Counted from the stretch's first letter, positions 16,596-26,600 are shown. The stretch is DNA of 64,000 nt from Aminobacter anthyllidis (GCF_018555685.1 NZ_JAFLWW010000001.1:124001-188000); one strand, 5' to 3'. Notes: generated from the sequence alone by a model not told the origin. Translations and numbers: made by a program.

Positions 16596-17594
16596 TTGCC
16601 TAACAACGGTATCAGCAGACGCGCGTTCGGACTGGGTGTCGCCGCTTCCGTGGGGTCGGGTTTGATCGCGAGCGCGCTTGCCGACACCAGGGTCAACAAG
16701 ACCGCGGATTTCCTTCAGAATGGCGAATACAACTGGTTCCCCGAGAGGTCGCCGACCGGGCCTGTCGTGATCATCGTTTCCGTTCCCGACCAGATGGTCC
16801 ATGTCTATCGAAACGGCATCAGGATCGCAGCATCGTCCTGCTCGACCGGAAAGGCGGGGCACGGCACTCCGACAGGCGTCTTCAAGATCCTGCAGAAGGA
16901 CAAGCATCACCGTTCCAGCACCTACAACAACGCACCAATGCCCAACATGAACCGGCTGACCTGGTCTGGGATAGCGCTGCATGCCGGCAACCTGCCCGGC
17001 TATCCTGCGTCTCACGGCTGTGTGCGATTGCCGCTGGGTTTCTCGGAACTTCTCTGCGGGATCACCAAGCTCGACATGACCGTCATCATCGCCGACGAGA
17101 ATTCACAGCCGGCCTCGGTGGTGCATCCCGGCATGGTTCTCGGCAACTATGCGAGCCAGGAATTCGGCGCGGTGGACGCCTCGATAAAGCACTACCAATA
17201 CGCGCAAGGGCGCAGCCAGGAAACCAGTGCGACCAGCATCGTTGTCAGCGCAAAGGACCGGTCGATCAGCCTGTGGGACAATGCCAGGATCGTCGCCACC
17301 GGAAAAGTCGACATAGCACAGCCGGAAAAGCCGATAGGCAGGCACGTTTATACGCTCACTCAGGTCAACGAAGGGACGAAAGAGCTAACGTGGGTGTCGA
17401 TGGCGATGTCTTCCCGCAGCAAGAATGCCGATGATAATGCGTTGCGGCGAGTGAAGGCGCATCCAGACATATTGAAGAAAGTTCAGAAGGCGATGAGGCA
17501 GGGCATGACTCTGGTCATTACCGACGAGTCGAGTGGTTCCAAAAATCGGACCGCCGACAATTTCACTATCTTTACGGGTGAGGGCCTCTACTAG
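16596..17594 (+). CDS. L,D-transpeptidase (YkuD domain)
   Basis: A 332-residue peptidoglycan cross-linking or protein-anchoring enzyme. The YkuD catalytic signature is complete: H129, then SHGCVRLP with H140 and the nucleophile C142. The N-terminus carries a twin-arginine-type signal (SRRAFGL followed by a hydrophobic stretch), suggesting export in folded form. Residues beyond 200 form a second region with no recognised domain, so the protein is longer than minimal L,D-transpeptidases. The start is a TTG at 16596 with AAGGA upstream, 16 bases after the M13 peptidase stop, suggesting coupling to it. It acts in the periplasm on meso-diaminopimelate-containing stem peptides. Confidence 0.9.
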   Translation: MPNNGISRRAFGLGVAASVGSGLIASALADTRVNKTADFLQNGEYNWFPERSPTGPVVIIVSVPDQMVHVYRNGIRIAASSCSTGKAGHGTPTGVFKILQKDKHHRSSTYNNAPMPNMNRLTWSGIALHAGNLPGYPASHGCVRLPLGFSELLCGITKLDMTVIIADENSQPASVVHPGMVLGNYASQEFGAVDASIKHYQYAQGRSQETSATSIVVSAKDRSISLWDNARIVATGKVDIAQPEKPIGRHVYTLTQVNEGTKELTWVSMAMSSRSKNADDNALRRVKAHPDILKKVQKAMRQGMTLVITDESSGSKNRTADNFTIFTGEGLY

Positions 17595-17644
17595 CGTCAC
17601 GGGCGCTGGTGAGGAAGTTTAACAAACGTCCAAAGGAGGCACAG

Positions 17645-17938
17645 ATGAAGTCGCATGTTTTGATTTTCGCGGCGTTTGGCGTGGCGTTTGCCGGGGAGGC
17701 CGCCGCCAAAATTCCGCTTGTCAACGCCACGTGCCCTACCGGCATCGAGGTACATGCGGACGAGGGCGGTCCCGTTTACATCAACGGCAAGGAAGGCAAG
17801 CTCAAAGTCTTCAACGAGAATTACTACGAGATCAAAGACGGCGGCGTAACCATTTCGCTCAGCATCAATCCAGATGGTTCCGCAGATGTGTCATATACCG
17901 GCAAGGGTGGCGCTAACGGCGTCTGCGCCGTCAACTAG
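17645..17938 (+). CDS. Small exported protein of unknown function
   Basis: A 97-residue protein with a signal peptide (residues 1-21, KSHVLIFAAFGVAFAGEAAAK). The mature part is rich in glycine and charged residues and has two cysteines (C30 in NATCPTG and one four residues from the end in VCAVN), consistent with a disulfide in the periplasm. AAAGGAGG stands directly before the ATG at 17645, a very strong site. Its last 48 bases overlap the end of the convergent LysR gene. No family recognised. Confidence 0.75.
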   Translation: MKSHVLIFAAFGVAFAGEAAAKIPLVNATCPTGIEVHADEGGPVYINGKEGKLKVFNENYYEIKDGGVTISLSINPDGSADVSYTGKGGANGVCAVN

Positions 17939-18835
17939 GCGCGCTGCGTGTTTGCCTTGGCCGTTGGTCTGCAGCCGGAACCAACGCGCCACCGCATCAA
18001 GTGGTGCTTCGGAGCGCCGGCTTTCCTTGATGCACAGATAGTAATCTTCATTGGTAGCGACGCCACCATCGGAGATCACTTTCAGAGTGCCGTCCGCTAG
18101 CTCTCTTTCAACCAGGAAGTCCGGGACCAGAGCCGCGCCCAGGCCTTGCCGGACCATTTCGAGCGCAACGATGTAGTGCGACGCGAACAGCCAGTCCTGG
18201 CTGGCAGGAATTTCGAACGGCAGGATTCCTTGCGCTGCGCAGATTTTCCAGTCAGCACCGATCCTGGCCGGCTCCAGATCGGTGGTGATCAAGCGCGGCA
18301 CGATCTGATCTAGATCGGGCTTTCGGCCTGATACCACCGGAACGAGCATTTCTCGCCTTACGAGCAGTGACCAGAAGCCAGGCACTTCAGGGAATGTCGT
18401 GACAAATGCATCCGCAACGGCATCGGTAAGCACTGGTTCGCGCGCGTACATACACAACTGCAAGCCCACCTCGGGATTGGCTTGGTGAAAGCTCGACAGC
18501 CGGGGGACAAGCCAACCTGGAGCGAAGCTGCTGCAAATGGCTAAGCGGACAAGCTTGCGATTCCGACCGATGACCTCCGACAGCGATCTGTCGATATCAC
18601 CAAAGGCTGCCCCAAGCTTTCGCGCCAGCGCCTCTCCCGCTGACGTCAGGACAATGCTTCTCCCCGACTTCATCATAAGGCGTTCGCCAATCTGATCGGT
18701 CAGGCGGCGAAGCTGGTGGCTTACGGCACTCTGTGTCACTCCGAGTTCAGTCGCCGCTTTCGTCAACGAAAGATGACGCGCCACGGCTTCGAACGTTTGA
18801 AGCGAACGAAGATTGTTCTGCTTACTGCTCGACAT
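17891..18835 (-). CDS. LysR family transcriptional regulator (GcvA-like)
   Basis: A 314-residue regulator. The N-terminal winged helix-turn-helix (residues about 8-66) reads LRSLQTFEAVARHLSLTKAATELGVTQSAVSHQLRRL, close to the GcvA subgroup, and the rest is a periplasmic-binding-like effector domain. The ATG at 18835 has GAGG upstream; a TTG three bases earlier is too close to that site. The 3-prime end overlaps the convergent small exported protein by 48 bases. The usual LysR arrangement, divergent from its target, is not available here because the DNA upstream is decayed, so its target cannot be guessed. Confidence 0.9.
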   Translation of the reverse strand: MSSSKQNNLRSLQTFEAVARHLSLTKAATELGVTQSAVSHQLRRLTDQIGERLMMKSGRSIVLTSAGEALARKLGAAFGDIDRSLSEVIGRNRKLVRLAICSSFAPGWLVPRLSSFHQANPEVGLQLCMYAREPVLTDAVADAFVTTFPEVPGFWSLLVRREMLVPVVSGRKPDLDQIVPRLITTDLEPARIGADWKICAAQGILPFEIPASQDWLFASHYIVALEMVRQGLGAALVPDFLVERELADGTLKVISDGGVATNEDYYLCIKESRRSEAPLDAVARWFRLQTNGQGKHAARLVDGADAVSATLAGI

Positions 18836-19612
18836 CAATCCTCGCCAACGGCATGAGAGCTAAAGCAACTATACCGAATTTGAGCCATTGTTCGAACATT
18901 CCGTCTAATGCGCCGGACACTGCCCAATTTTGGTCCAGATGACGGCATGCCCACGTCTATGCAGCGCAGACTCTGCGGACCTGCGTGTTGGGTGATCCGA
19001 TGCAGGCCATTTTCGGTTTTGGGGACCAGCTTGCTGATTAAGAAGCGCATGTCTGCCGTGACTTTCCAATAGTTGGCCAGCTTCAAATCTCACAACGGTG
19101 GGAGCGGGTCGGCGAATTGGCGTTTGGCCGGTGGCTGCTGCAGGTGCGCGAGCACCTTGACCAGGGCGGAGCGCTCGACTTGGCTGCCGTCCCGCCAAAT
19201 GTCACCTGGGTGCGCCTGGCCGGCGACCAACGCGATCACGAACTCCGTCTAGCGGCTGGCAGAACTCCTGCGGGGGCGGATGAGAAGGTGCTCATCATCG
19301 CCGACACGCGACCGCGAGTACAGCACAAGTTCGCCAAGCATATTTCCGGCGCGGTCACGGGTCGAAAACGTATACCTGACCGACCTGACCGACTTCAGCG
19401 ACCGCTTCGATCTCAGTTTTCCGCAAGCTCTGCGTCAACTGATCGAGTTCGCCGGATCGGTGATGACCAACGTGGGTACCGCCGACATGCTTGCTCGCGT
19501 GGACATCTTGCGGGTCGGGCGCGCTCATCGCGAAGCCTCGCTTGCAGAGAACGCAGCGATCCATTTCGCCGAAAATCCTAGCTATTCCGCTGCTGCGGCG
19601 CAGGCCTCCTTG
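18836..19612. other. Decayed stretch without an intact gene
   Basis: About 780 bases between the LysR start and the hydrolase end. Several frames on both strands stay open for 60-170 codons and have coding-like composition (for example a plus-strand frame through 19117-19400 with a phrase VTWVRLAGDQRDHELRL), but none has start, ribosome site and recognisable family together. It reads as gene remnants in more than one frame. I saw no terminal inverted repeats or complete transposase. Confidence 0.45.
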
Positions 19613-20500
19613 TCAAAGGGCAGCTGGTGCTGGAACTTCAGCAAGAAACTCCATCAACGCCTCGCTGACCTCCCGGGGCCTGTCCACTGTCAGCGTATGC
19701 CCAGCTTGCGCCAACAGCGCAACTTCGCAGGCTGGCGCATTGGCGCGAATACGCGCCGCTGCTTTGTTTACATCGTAAAGGGCATCATCTTGCCCCAGTA
19801 GAAATAAGGTTCGCGGCGGCAAGCGTCGCAGATCGTCTGCTGATATCCTTGGTGGCGGCGGTGGGCTTTGCCGTTGCGACCGCCAACGTGTGACGAAATC
19901 CTGCATAACCAGCTCAGTCGGCTGCGGTGCATGCAGCGATGAGACAAGGCGATAAAAACTGCGAACTCTTGAGTCGGTTGGAGCGATGGTCGCCAGAACC
20001 GCCCTCAGCATAAAGCTCAAACGCAGCGGCTCGATATGGGGCGGTGCGAGCAATGCCAATCCTCGCACGCGCTCCGGGTGTTTGAGCGCAAAATCGGCAG
20101 CGAGCCATGAGCCGAAAGAAGTCCCGGCGAGTGCCGTTTGTTCAAGGCCGAGACCGTCGAGCACTTGCGCCAGCCAGCGAACGTAGCCGCCGGATGCATA
20201 GCTTGGTCGCACGCCTGTGCTCCTGCCGACGTCGCCGATGACATCAGGGGCATAGACACGAAACTTCGCAGCTAGGATAGCGATGTTATGAATCCACATC
20301 GTCGCGTTGCCACCCCCGCCATGCAGCAGCACGAGCGGAGACGCCGTCGGATTGCCGGAAGCTATAAGATGGGCCTTGCCGAAATCGGTATCGATGAAAC
20401 GGCTTTCATAAGATACCGGCCATCGCGCGAGCAGCAAATGATAGTCATCAAGAACCCTGTCTCTTGCCGTGTCGGACTTGAATGCAGACTGGGCCGGCAT
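19613..20500 (-). CDS. Alpha/beta hydrolase
   Basis: A 295-residue serine hydrolase. The oxyanion-hole motif LLHGGGGNATMW is near residue 60, the nucleophile elbow reads AGTSFGSW, the acid is in LLGQDDALYDV and the catalytic histidine is in AQAGHTLTVDRP near the C-terminus, giving a complete triad in normal order. The start at 20500 is preferred because GGGAG lies eight bases ahead; the frame is open for 30 more codons upstream without a good ribosome site. A C-C bond hydrolase, esterase or lactonase are all possible; no neighbour narrows the substrate. Confidence 0.88.
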   Translation of the reverse strand: MPAQSAFKSDTARDRVLDDYHLLLARWPVSYESRFIDTDFGKAHLIASGNPTASPLVLLHGGGGNATMWIHNIAILAAKFRVYAPDVIGDVGRSTGVRPSYASGGYVRWLAQVLDGLGLEQTALAGTSFGSWLAADFALKHPERVRGLALLAPPHIEPLRLSFMLRAVLATIAPTDSRVRSFYRLVSSLHAPQPTELVMQDFVTRWRSQRQSPPPPPRISADDLRRLPPRTLFLLGQDDALYDVNKAAARIRANAPACEVALLAQAGHTLTVDRPREVSEALMEFLAEVPAPAAL

Positions 20501-20757
20501 CAGAAATTCTCCCAAAGCTTGCGGTGGCAGCCAAAGCTGCTTCATGCTGTCGAGTTGTTCGAGGGTGCAAAACGGGGTCAATTTGCGCATATGGCGCTAT
20601 CAACATTGCGAGTTCATTGCAGCTCATGCCTTGCCAACTGCTGATGCACATAACGTGGATTCGGAAATGCACCTTTGCGCGCGCTAGGCGAATGCGCCCG
20701 GCCAGAACCAAGAATCTGCAGCGGCTTATTGCTGGTTTGGCATGGCGCAAGGAAAAA

Positions 20758-20833
<76 letters not shown>

Positions 20834-21046
20834 CAACCGCGCGGACCAATAAGCGGTTCGCCTGTGATCTGCAAGTTCAAATACATGCCGCAAGGGTAGG
20901 CGGATGCACTCGAAAGCCGGGTTTTGTGGACTTCGAAAAATAGACGACGAAGATTGTCGATTATCTCTTCGATGTCGCTTGACACCTCCCATCGAACGCC
21001 GTAATTCACCGCCAACGACGCGGCGCCCAGCGCCAACGTCCAGAGC
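20834..21046. other. Spacer between two divergent tRNA genes
   Basis: Holds the promoters of tRNA-Val and tRNA-Asp in opposite directions. No protein frame is supported. Confidence 0.6.
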
Positions 21047-21123
21047 GCGGGTGTAGCTCAGTCGGTTAGAGTGCCGGCCTGTCACGCCGGAGGTCGCGGG
21101 TTCGAGCCCCGTCACTCGCGCCA
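21047..21123 (+). tRNA. tRNA-Asp (anticodon GTC)
   Basis: A 77-base gene. Acceptor stem GCGGGTG pairs with CACTCGC (one G-T wobble), D arm GTAGCTCAGTCGG, anticodon stem CCGGC/GCCGG with loop CTGTCAC (anticodon GTC), T arm GGGTTCGAGCCCC, discriminator G and an encoded CCA at 21121-21123. Confidence 0.96.
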
Positions 21124-21475
21124 GTTTTTCAAAGGCTTAGCCTTTGCCGACTGATCCTCTAGATTAAGTTTGCCGCAGGCGCCAAAGGCGCTGGATGGCG
21201 CCAAATCCCTCCATCCTGCCAATGTAAGTCGGGCCGCTGTTTCCAGCAGTACCAGGCGCGAATCGCGCACGCGCGCGGGGCCCGTTGATAGCGATTCCAG
21301 CAGAGCGCGGCGCACAGCCGGCAACGTACGCCCCAGCCGTTTGAGTTCGCGCACTGCTCTCGCAGAATGATTCTGGTTTCACGTAGATTCGCGGCAACGC
21401 CATGCGCCTTGGATGCGCTACAGCCTCTTGAGCCTGTGGATGACTCTTCCCGGACGCCGCTTCTCGAAGGTGTGC
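21124..21475. other. Intergenic stretch after tRNA-Asp
   Basis: About 350 bases. A seven-pair hairpin (CAAAGGC, loop TTA, GCCTTTG at 21130-21146) follows the tRNA directly and may mark its transcript end, although the T-run precedes rather than follows it. The rest shows no supported gene on either strand. Confidence 0.5.
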
Positions 21476-22741
21476 TCAGAGATACTGGCCGAGCTTCTTG
21501 CCGGTCTTGATGAAGCGAAGCGGGTCGAGCGCTTCGCCGTCGCGGCGCACCTCATAGTGCAGGTGCGGGCCGGTCGAGCGGCCGCTGCTGCCGACCTCGC
21601 CGACCTCGTCGCCGACCACGACCTTCTGGTCGGGGGCGACGAGGGTCTTGCTCAGATGCGCGTAGCGTGTGGTGAAGCCGCCGCCATGGTCGATCTCGAC
21701 CATGCGACCATAGCCGCCGTTCCAGCCCGCCTTGGTGACGGTGCCAGCGGCGGTGGCGCGCGCCGGCGAGCCGTAAGGCGCACGAAAATCCATGCCCGAA
21801 TGCAGGGCGGGCGTGCCGATCAGCGGGTCGGTGCGGACCCCGAACGTGCTCGATATCGAACGGCCGGCGGCCGGATTGGCGAGCGGCAGCTTGCGCGCCT
21901 CCTTCTTGAGCCGGTCGAGCGTGTCGAGCGCCTCGTCGAGTTCCTTGACCTTGCTGTCGAAGGCCATCGGGTTGTCGAGCGTCACCAGAGGGCCGCCAAC
22001 GCCCGATTTTCCGAAATCCGCAGCAACAGGCAGGCCGGCGCCCTCAAGCGCGTCGGTGATCGCTCCCGCGGTTTGGTAGGCGTTGTCGGCAAGCGCATCG
22101 ATGCGTTGGGCCTGGTCGTCCTCGATGCTGCGCAGGGACTTGTTGATGGCGACGAACAGCTTGTCGGCCCGGTCGGCCCGGCTTTCGTCGTCAGGCTCGG
22201 CCGACCTGGTCGACCAGAACGAGAAGGGGCGCACTGCTGTTGCGTCGGCCGCCGCGTAGGCGAGGGGCAGCCCTGGCGTGGCTGAAATTTCGGCACGTTC
22301 GTCCGTCTTGCCAGCAGGCACGGGTTCAGCCGTCTCCGAGGCCGCCGCCTTGTCAAGGATCGGGCCGAGCCTGCCGTTGCGCTGGCTGAGTTGCGATTGC
22401 CGCTCCAGCAGTTCGCTGACCTTGGTTTCCATCAGTTGCTGGTCGAGCAATTGCCGGCTGGTGATGCGATCCACCTGGGCGCGAAGGGCCGAGATGCGGT
22501 CTTCATAGGCATGCTGCATGCGGGCCTGGCGCGCTGTTGCGGCACCAATCAGGTCGTCGCGCAGCACCAGGTAGGACGTGGCCAGGAGATAGCCGATGGC
22601 GACAGCGGCGAGTGCCGAGCCGGCGGCCGCGGCGGCCCAGGGGCGCACGGTGAAATGCCGAATCTCGTTGCCGCGTGCAATGATGACGGTATGGGGTTCT
22701 TTGCGCCTGCCGAACACGGCGGACTGACTTGCTGCTTTCAC
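21476..22741 (-). CDS. M23 family metallopeptidase (LytM/NlpD-type murein hydrolase)
   Basis: A 421-residue membrane-anchored cell-wall hydrolase. An inner-membrane segment lies at about residues 36-60, followed by a coiled-coil stretch to about residue 125. The C-terminal peptidase domain carries the zinc site H314-x3-D318 (HSGMD) and H393-x-H395 (GPHLHYE), so it is likely active rather than a degenerate EnvC/NlpD type. Family members cut peptide cross-links in peptidoglycan during growth or division. The gene is single; a minus-strand terminator lies just upstream of its promoter region at about 22850. Confidence 0.92.
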   Translation of the reverse strand: MKAASQSAVFGRRKEPHTVIIARGNEIRHFTVRPWAAAAAGSALAAVAIGYLLATSYLVLRDDLIGAATARQARMQHAYEDRISALRAQVDRITSRQLLDQQLMETKVSELLERQSQLSQRNGRLGPILDKAAASETAEPVPAGKTDERAEISATPGLPLAYAAADATAVRPFSFWSTRSAEPDDESRADRADKLFVAINKSLRSIEDDQAQRIDALADNAYQTAGAITDALEGAGLPVAADFGKSGVGGPLVTLDNPMAFDSKVKELDEALDTLDRLKKEARKLPLANPAAGRSISSTFGVRTDPLIGTPALHSGMDFRAPYGSPARATAAGTVTKAGWNGGYGRMVEIDHGGGFTTRYAHLSKTLVAPDQKVVVGDEVGEVGSSGRSTGPHLHYEVRRDGEALDPLRFIKTGKKLGQYL

Positions 22742-22847
22742 CGGACCGAACTCTCATCACGAGACAGCGACGATCCGATTACACATTATTAGGGTTAACA
22801 AAGCTTTGCGCCGCTGCCTCGATGCCAGATCGCTGGTAGATCCAAGT

Positions 22848-22887
22848 TCAAGAAAAGAAACCCCGCCGTGCAAGAGCACGGCAGGGA
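22848..22887 (-). terminator. Rho-independent terminator for the bcp-small peptide transcript
   Basis: A seven-pair stem GCCGTGC/GCACGGC with a four-base loop (22865-22882), extended by flanking C/G bases. In the minus direction it is followed by GGGGTTTCTTTTC, a T-rich tail, as expected for transcription arriving from 23060. Confidence 0.65.
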
Positions 22888-22982
22888 TCTCTTCGCAAGA
22901 AATGGAAAGTTATGAGGAATTTTCGTCGTGAATTAAACGGTATGTAGAAATACCGCCAAATGACATCAACGAATCGCAGTTG

Positions 22983-23060
22983 TCAGCGCAGGAACAGCCA
23001 CAGAAGTATGATGATGGGGATCGGAATGCCGATCATCCATAGAATGATGCTGCGGAACAT
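22983..23060 (-). CDS. 25-residue hydrophobic membrane peptide
   Basis: A tiny gene with a strong ribosome site (GGGAG, then AAATAAG before the ATG). The peptide starts MFRSIILW and is almost a single membrane helix, with the core IGIPIPIIILLWLF and one C-terminal arginine. It lies 75 bases behind the bcp gene on the same strand and is followed by a terminator, so it probably shares that transcript or has its own promoter there. Similar very short IPIPIII-type peptides occur in rhizobial genomes to my recollection; the function is unknown. Confidence 0.65.
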   Translation of the reverse strand: MFRSIILWMIGIPIPIIILLWLFLR

Positions 23061-23134
23061 CTTATTTCTCCCTATAAGGTTCTCCGGTGAGAAACGTCGG
23101 GAGAGGGGAACGGTTCCGTGGCGTGCGATTTTCG

Positions 23135-23602
23135 CTAGAGCGCCTTCACTGCCTCCAGCACCTCGGCGGCATGGCCAGACACCTTCACCTTGCGCCAGAT
23201 CCTTGCGATTCTGCCGTCGGCACCAATGAGAAAGGTCGAGCGCTCCACGCCCAGATATTTGCGGCCATACATCGATTTTTCGGTCCACACGCCATAGGCC
23301 TCGAGCGCCTTTCGCTCTTCGTCGGCGACAAGGTCGATGCCAATTTGGTGCTTGGCCTTGAATTTGTCGTGTTTCTTGGCGCTGTCGGGCGAAACGCCGA
23401 TGACCAGCGCTCCAGCCTTTTCGAACTGGGGCTTGAGCTGGGTGAAGTCGATCGCCTGGGCTGTGCAGCCGGACGTATCGTCCTTGGGATAGAAATAGAG
23501 GACAACAGGTTTGCCGGCGAAGTCGGAAAGCGTCAGAATGCCCCCACCGTCGCGCGGCAGCGTGAATTGCGGGGCGGATTGGCCAGTCTCGAGTTCAGAC
23601 AT
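23135..23602 (-). CDS. bcp: Thioredoxin-dependent thiol peroxidase (Bcp-type peroxiredoxin)
   Basis: A 155-residue peroxiredoxin of the Bcp/PrxQ group that reduces hydroperoxides. The peroxidatic cysteine is C46 in DDTSGCTAQA. The resolving cysteine five residues later in E. coli Bcp is replaced by isoleucine here, and no other cysteine is evident, so recycling must use an external thiol. The start at 23602 follows AAGGGT at normal distance; a longer frame to 23680 lacks family sequence. It is divergent from the large AsmA-like gene with about 55 bases between starts. Confidence 0.9.
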   Translation of the reverse strand: MSELETGQSAPQFTLPRDGGGILTLSDFAGKPVVLYFYPKDDTSGCTAQAIDFTQLKPQFEKAGALVIGVSPDSAKKHDKFKAKHQIGIDLVADEERKALEAYGVWTEKSMYGRKYLGVERSTFLIGADGRIARIWRKVKVSGHAAEVLEAVKAL

Positions 23603-23657
23603 ATCGATACCCTTGTTTGAAGTTACGGGGTGAGCCGGCAAGGATGTCAGGTTAATA

Positions 23658-26600
23658 ATGCCGGACTTGGATTCGTCCACGACCGAAACGACTACGGGAC
23701 ATAGCGTGGATCAGGAAGTGCCCCGGCACGAGAAAATCCGGTTCAGGCGCGATGAGATTACCGATCTCGGCGCCATGCCGTCGGCTGCGGGCCAGGAACT
23801 GCCGCGTCCACGTATCTCCGTGCGGCGGCGTGCGGGCCATTGCGTGCTTGCTGCGGTCGCGGTCCTTGGTTCGTTGGTGCTTTTGGCGATCATCGCGATC
23901 GAAGCGCTCAGCTATTCCGGTTTCGGCCAGGACAGGCTGCGTGCCGAGGCCGAGCATGCGATCGAAGGCCTTGCCGGCGTCGATGTCGACGTCTCGATGG
24001 GACAGGCGCGGCTGACGCTCGACGGGCTCAGGCTGATCGCGGTCGAGGTGCCCGACGTCAAGCTCAAGCGCGCTGACGGCTCCCCCATGGCCGAGGCCGG
24101 CCTGATGCGATTCGGCATCCGCCTCTTGCCATTGCTCACGGGCAACGTGCGCCTCGGCAACGCCAGGATTTCGGATGCCCGGATTGTCGTCGATGCCATG
24201 CCGGAAAGGGGCGGCTCCGACTGGAGTGTTGCGCTGCGCAACCAGGACGGCCTGATCGACCCGCAGAAGCTGCTGAACGAGACATTCCGAGGCATTCACC
24301 GCGGCTTCAACGCCGTCCAGTTCGACGCGATGCGTGAGATCGCGCTGTCCAACGTCGATTTCGTCTTGCCCACGGGTGGCGAGGTCAAGGTCGTGCGCGT
24401 CGTCCATGCCTCGCTGGCCAAGACGCGCTTGGGTGAACTGCGCGTCGGTGCCAATGTCGACGTCGACGGCCGTGATGTCGAGCTTGAGGCTTCGGTCGCG
24501 CGCGCTGAAGGCGCCGAGCGTATCGCCTCGCTCAATGCCACGGTGTCTATGACCGACCCGTTCGCCGGCATGACCGATGTGCCGGCGGCCAAGGCCAGCC
24601 GCATCGGGTCCGCCGACCTCGTCATCACCGGCCGCGAAGGCAGCGGCGGTGACGGTTCCGAATTGGTCGCCAAGGGGTCGATTGCCAAATCGACGCTGGA
24701 TCTTCACGAGCGCGGCCAGCTTGTTGGCGACGTCACGCTCGACCTGAGGCTCGCCGACGGCGAAAACAAGATCGATGTCCGCCAGTTGCTGGTTCAGACG
24801 GGCCGTTCGACCTTCGATTTCAATGGCGCTGTCGGACCACGCCCGGCCACCGGCGTCGCCAGCGACAATCCGGCCTACCGTTTCGAACTGATCAGCCGCG
24901 AATCGCGCCTGGCGCCGGGCGAATCGCCTGAACCGGCACTCAGCTTCCTGGCTCGTGTCGCCGGCACATATGATGTCGTCACCAAGACGCTGTCCGCCGA
25001 GCAGATCGGCCTGAAATCTGGGCCGGGCGGCGAGGCATTGGGCAAGGCTTCGGTGCAGTTCGTCGATGGCAGGGCGCCCGGCATCTTCGTCGCGTTCAAC
25101 GTCCACGACATGTCGGTGGCGCATGTGAAGCAGCTGTGGCCCTGGTTCTCGGCGAAAAATGCCCGGCTCTGGGTGCTGCAGAACCTGTATGGCGGCCGTG
25201 TGGTGGATGGCAATGTCCAGTTCGACGTCAAGCCCGACCGGCTCGGCAACGGCGTGCCGCTCAATGCGCAGGAAGTGTTCGGCCGTTTCGAAATCGATGG
25301 CTCGCGCTTCGACACGGCAGGCCGCATTCCGCCCATTCGCGACGCCAAGGGCATTGTCGAGTTCCACGGCAACGACGTCGATGTGTCGCTGTCGCAAGGC
25401 ACGGTTTTCATGCCGAGCGGCCGCACGGTTGCCGCCAGCAACGGCAAGCTGAAGGTGGCGAAGGCCAATGTCATGCCGGTCATCGGTTCGCTCGACATCG
25501 ACGTTGCCGGCACCGCCGATGCCGTGGCGGAGCTGGCTTCCTACGAGCCGATCAATGCCATGCGTCACGTCGGCATCCTGCCCGAGGAACTGACCGGCGA
25601 CGTCACCGGCAACGTCAAGGCCGACATCCCGCTGACCAGCGGCATCGACACCGACAAGCTCGATTGGAAGGTGGCGCTCGATTATGAAGGCCTGGCGGTC
25701 GCCAAGCCGCTCGATGGCCAGAAATTGACGGAGGCGGACGGCAACATCACCGTCACGCCAGACAAGGCGGTGATTGCGGCCAAGGGCAAGCTCAACGGGG
25801 TGCCTGCCGAACTGGACCTCGTCGAGCCGCTGGGCAAGGACGGCGTCGAAAAGCAACGCAACGTCCAGCTGGTGCTCGATGACAAGACGCGCAATGCGAT
25901 GGTGCCCGGCCTGTCCGATCTGCTGTCGGGCACCATCAAGGTCGATGTCGAGCAACTCGAGGAAGGCAAGCGCAACATCGTCGCCGACTTGACGGCGGCC
26001 CGTCTTGATCTCCCATGGGTCGGCTGGAGCAAGGGCCCAGGCATCCCCGCCAAGGCTTCGTTTGTCATGAACAGCGACGGTTCGCGCGCGACATTGTCGG
26101 ATTTCGACCTGAGCGGCAAAAGCTTCAGCATCAAGGGCGGTATTTCGTTCGTTGATGCAAGCCTGTCTTCGGCCAGTTTCGACGAGGTGAAGCTGAACCG
26201 CGACGATGACGTGTCGGTCAAGATCAAGCGTTCGGGCAAAGGCTTTGCGGTCAAGGTCAACGGCAATGCGCTCGACGCGCGCGCGCTGATCAAGCAGTTC
26301 ATGGCCGACACCGACAAGGCCAGCAAGTCGACCGGTGGATCCTCGGTCTCGGTCAGTGCCAATATCGGGGCGCTGATCGGTTTCAGCGGCGAAAAACTGT
26401 CGAACGTCACGCTCGAATATTCAGGCGCCGGATCGAAGGTAGGCAGCCTGAAGGTCAACGCGACGGCGAGTTCGAGTGGACTGATAACCGTCAGCAATGT
26501 GCTGCAAGGCGGCGGCAGGCGCCTTGATGTACGCTCGGCCGATGCCGGTGCCATCCTGCGCTTCCTCGACGTCTATGCCCGCATGCAGGGCGGCAGCCTG

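Noticed and set aside
19099-19600. Coding-like frames in the stretch between LysR and the hydrolase (both strands)
   Set aside because: No start with ribosome site, no recognisable domain, and different frames look protein-like in different parts; kept only as a decayed region.
23652-25955. Very long minus-strand open frame (about 767 codons) opposite the AsmA-like gene
   Set aside because: It runs antisense to an intact gene, has no ribosome site or family motif, and is rich in the Asp/Arg/His pattern expected when GC-rich genes are read on the wrong strand. The same holds for long antisense frames opposite sufB, sufD-sufS, purL, icd and the ABC ATPase.
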